A stretch of 6,369 bases of DNA from Brevundimonas sp. Its GTDB lineage: Bacteria > Pseudomonadota > Alphaproteobacteria > Caulobacterales > Caulobacteraceae. Every line of letters begins with the position of its first letter. The stretch's first letter is position 1. This document shows, piece after piece, positions 6,108 through 6,369 of the stretch. The DNA lies in NCBI RefSeq assembly GCF_031082345.1, contig NZ_JAVHLH010000169.1, positions 1-6,369 on the forward strand, in the 5' to 3' direction. Made by a program: the position numbers and the translations under genes. The notes beneath the pieces were generated by a model. That model saw only the letters and a program-made list of their open reading frames with translations, did not search any database and was not told the DNA's origin.

Positions 6108-6369
6108 ATGACTATCACACAGCTTTCCGTCCTGTGCCTGAGCGCTTTCAGCATCGGACTGCAGCTGTGGAAGGGACGAATCGCCGAACGGATCGCCGCT
6201 GTCGCTTTTCTGACCGCCATGTTGGCCACGCCTCTGGTGGACGATCTTCAGATCGGCGGCCTGAGATGGGGCGTCGGTCTGGTGTCGATCACCCTGTTCG
6301 GCGCGCTGGTCTGGTTGAGCCTGAAGGCGGATCGTTGGTGGCTGTTGGCGGCGGCGGGGGTGCAACTGC
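6108..6369 (+). CDS. multi-pass membrane protein, N-terminal part (C-terminus off the right edge)
   Basis: From ATG 6108, 19 nt after the 110-residue gene, the frame is open to the window edge, giving 87 residues. Hydrophobic segments lie at about 5-20, 28-45 and 54-72, and a fourth starts at 79 (LLAAAGVQL). Short charged loops (WKGRIAER at 21-28; LKADRWW at 72-78) separate them. The ribosome binding site is weak (GCGAGA upstream), so coupling to the preceding gene is plausible. No catalytic motif is seen. A small four-or-more-helix membrane protein in an operon with a membrane-tethered HTH protein could be its sensor or partner; the truncation prevents a family call. Confidence 0.72.
   Translation, partial: MTITQLSVLCLSAFSIGLQLWKGRIAERIAAVAFLTAMLATPLVDDLQIGGLRWGVGLVSITLFGALVWLSLKADRWWLLAAAGVQL

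Overview
The window is GC-rich double-stranded bacterial DNA, coding almost end to end. The strong G/C preference at third codon positions, GTG and ATG starts, and gene styles (an Rhs protein entering through a Sec-type leader, a LuxR-type HTH with a C-terminal membrane anchor) fit an alphaproteobacterium, probably of the Caulobacterales or Sphingomonadales. That assignment is inferred from style, not from a marker gene.

Left third (1-1859, minus strand): two overlapping genes for exported proteins. The upstream gene (1859 to 1311) encodes a small protein with a twin-arginine-like signal, about one and a half YD/RHS repeats, a run of 16 prolines and a two-cysteine Ig-like domain. Its stop overlaps by 11 nt the start of a large Rhs/YD-repeat protein (1321 running leftwards off the window). 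Only the N-terminal 440 residues of that protein are present: signal peptide, N-terminal Rhs region and the first YD repeats. The core and any C-terminal toxin lie outside.

Middle (1983-5039, minus strand): a two-gene unit. A 124-residue protein of unknown function is followed, after an amber stop and only 3 nt, by an 892-residue protein. The large protein joins a VirD4/TraG/HerA-like AAA+ motor domain to a C-terminal PD-(D/E)XK-like nuclease fold through a proline-rich linker. It has no transmembrane segment. The two ORFs are in the same reading frame, separated only by the TAG and one codon. A good sigma70-like promoter lies upstream at 5093-5120. This ATPase-nuclease pair is the most interesting unit in the window: it could be a DNA-translocating defence or mobile-element processing system, but its function is not shown here.

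Right third (5272-6369, plus strand, divergent from the ATPase unit): three closely spaced genes. They encode a short LuxR-type DNA-binding protein with one C-terminal transmembrane helix, a 110-residue helical protein of unknown function, and a multi-pass membrane protein cut by the window edge. Their spacing (22 and 19 nt) suggests one operon, perhaps a membrane signalling module. A striking pair of overlapping inverted repeats lies inside the LuxR-type gene just after the HTH.

No tRNA, rRNA, CRISPR array, insertion sequence or transposase was seen. There is no gene-free stretch over 300 bases; the longest gaps are 5040-5271 and 1860-1982.
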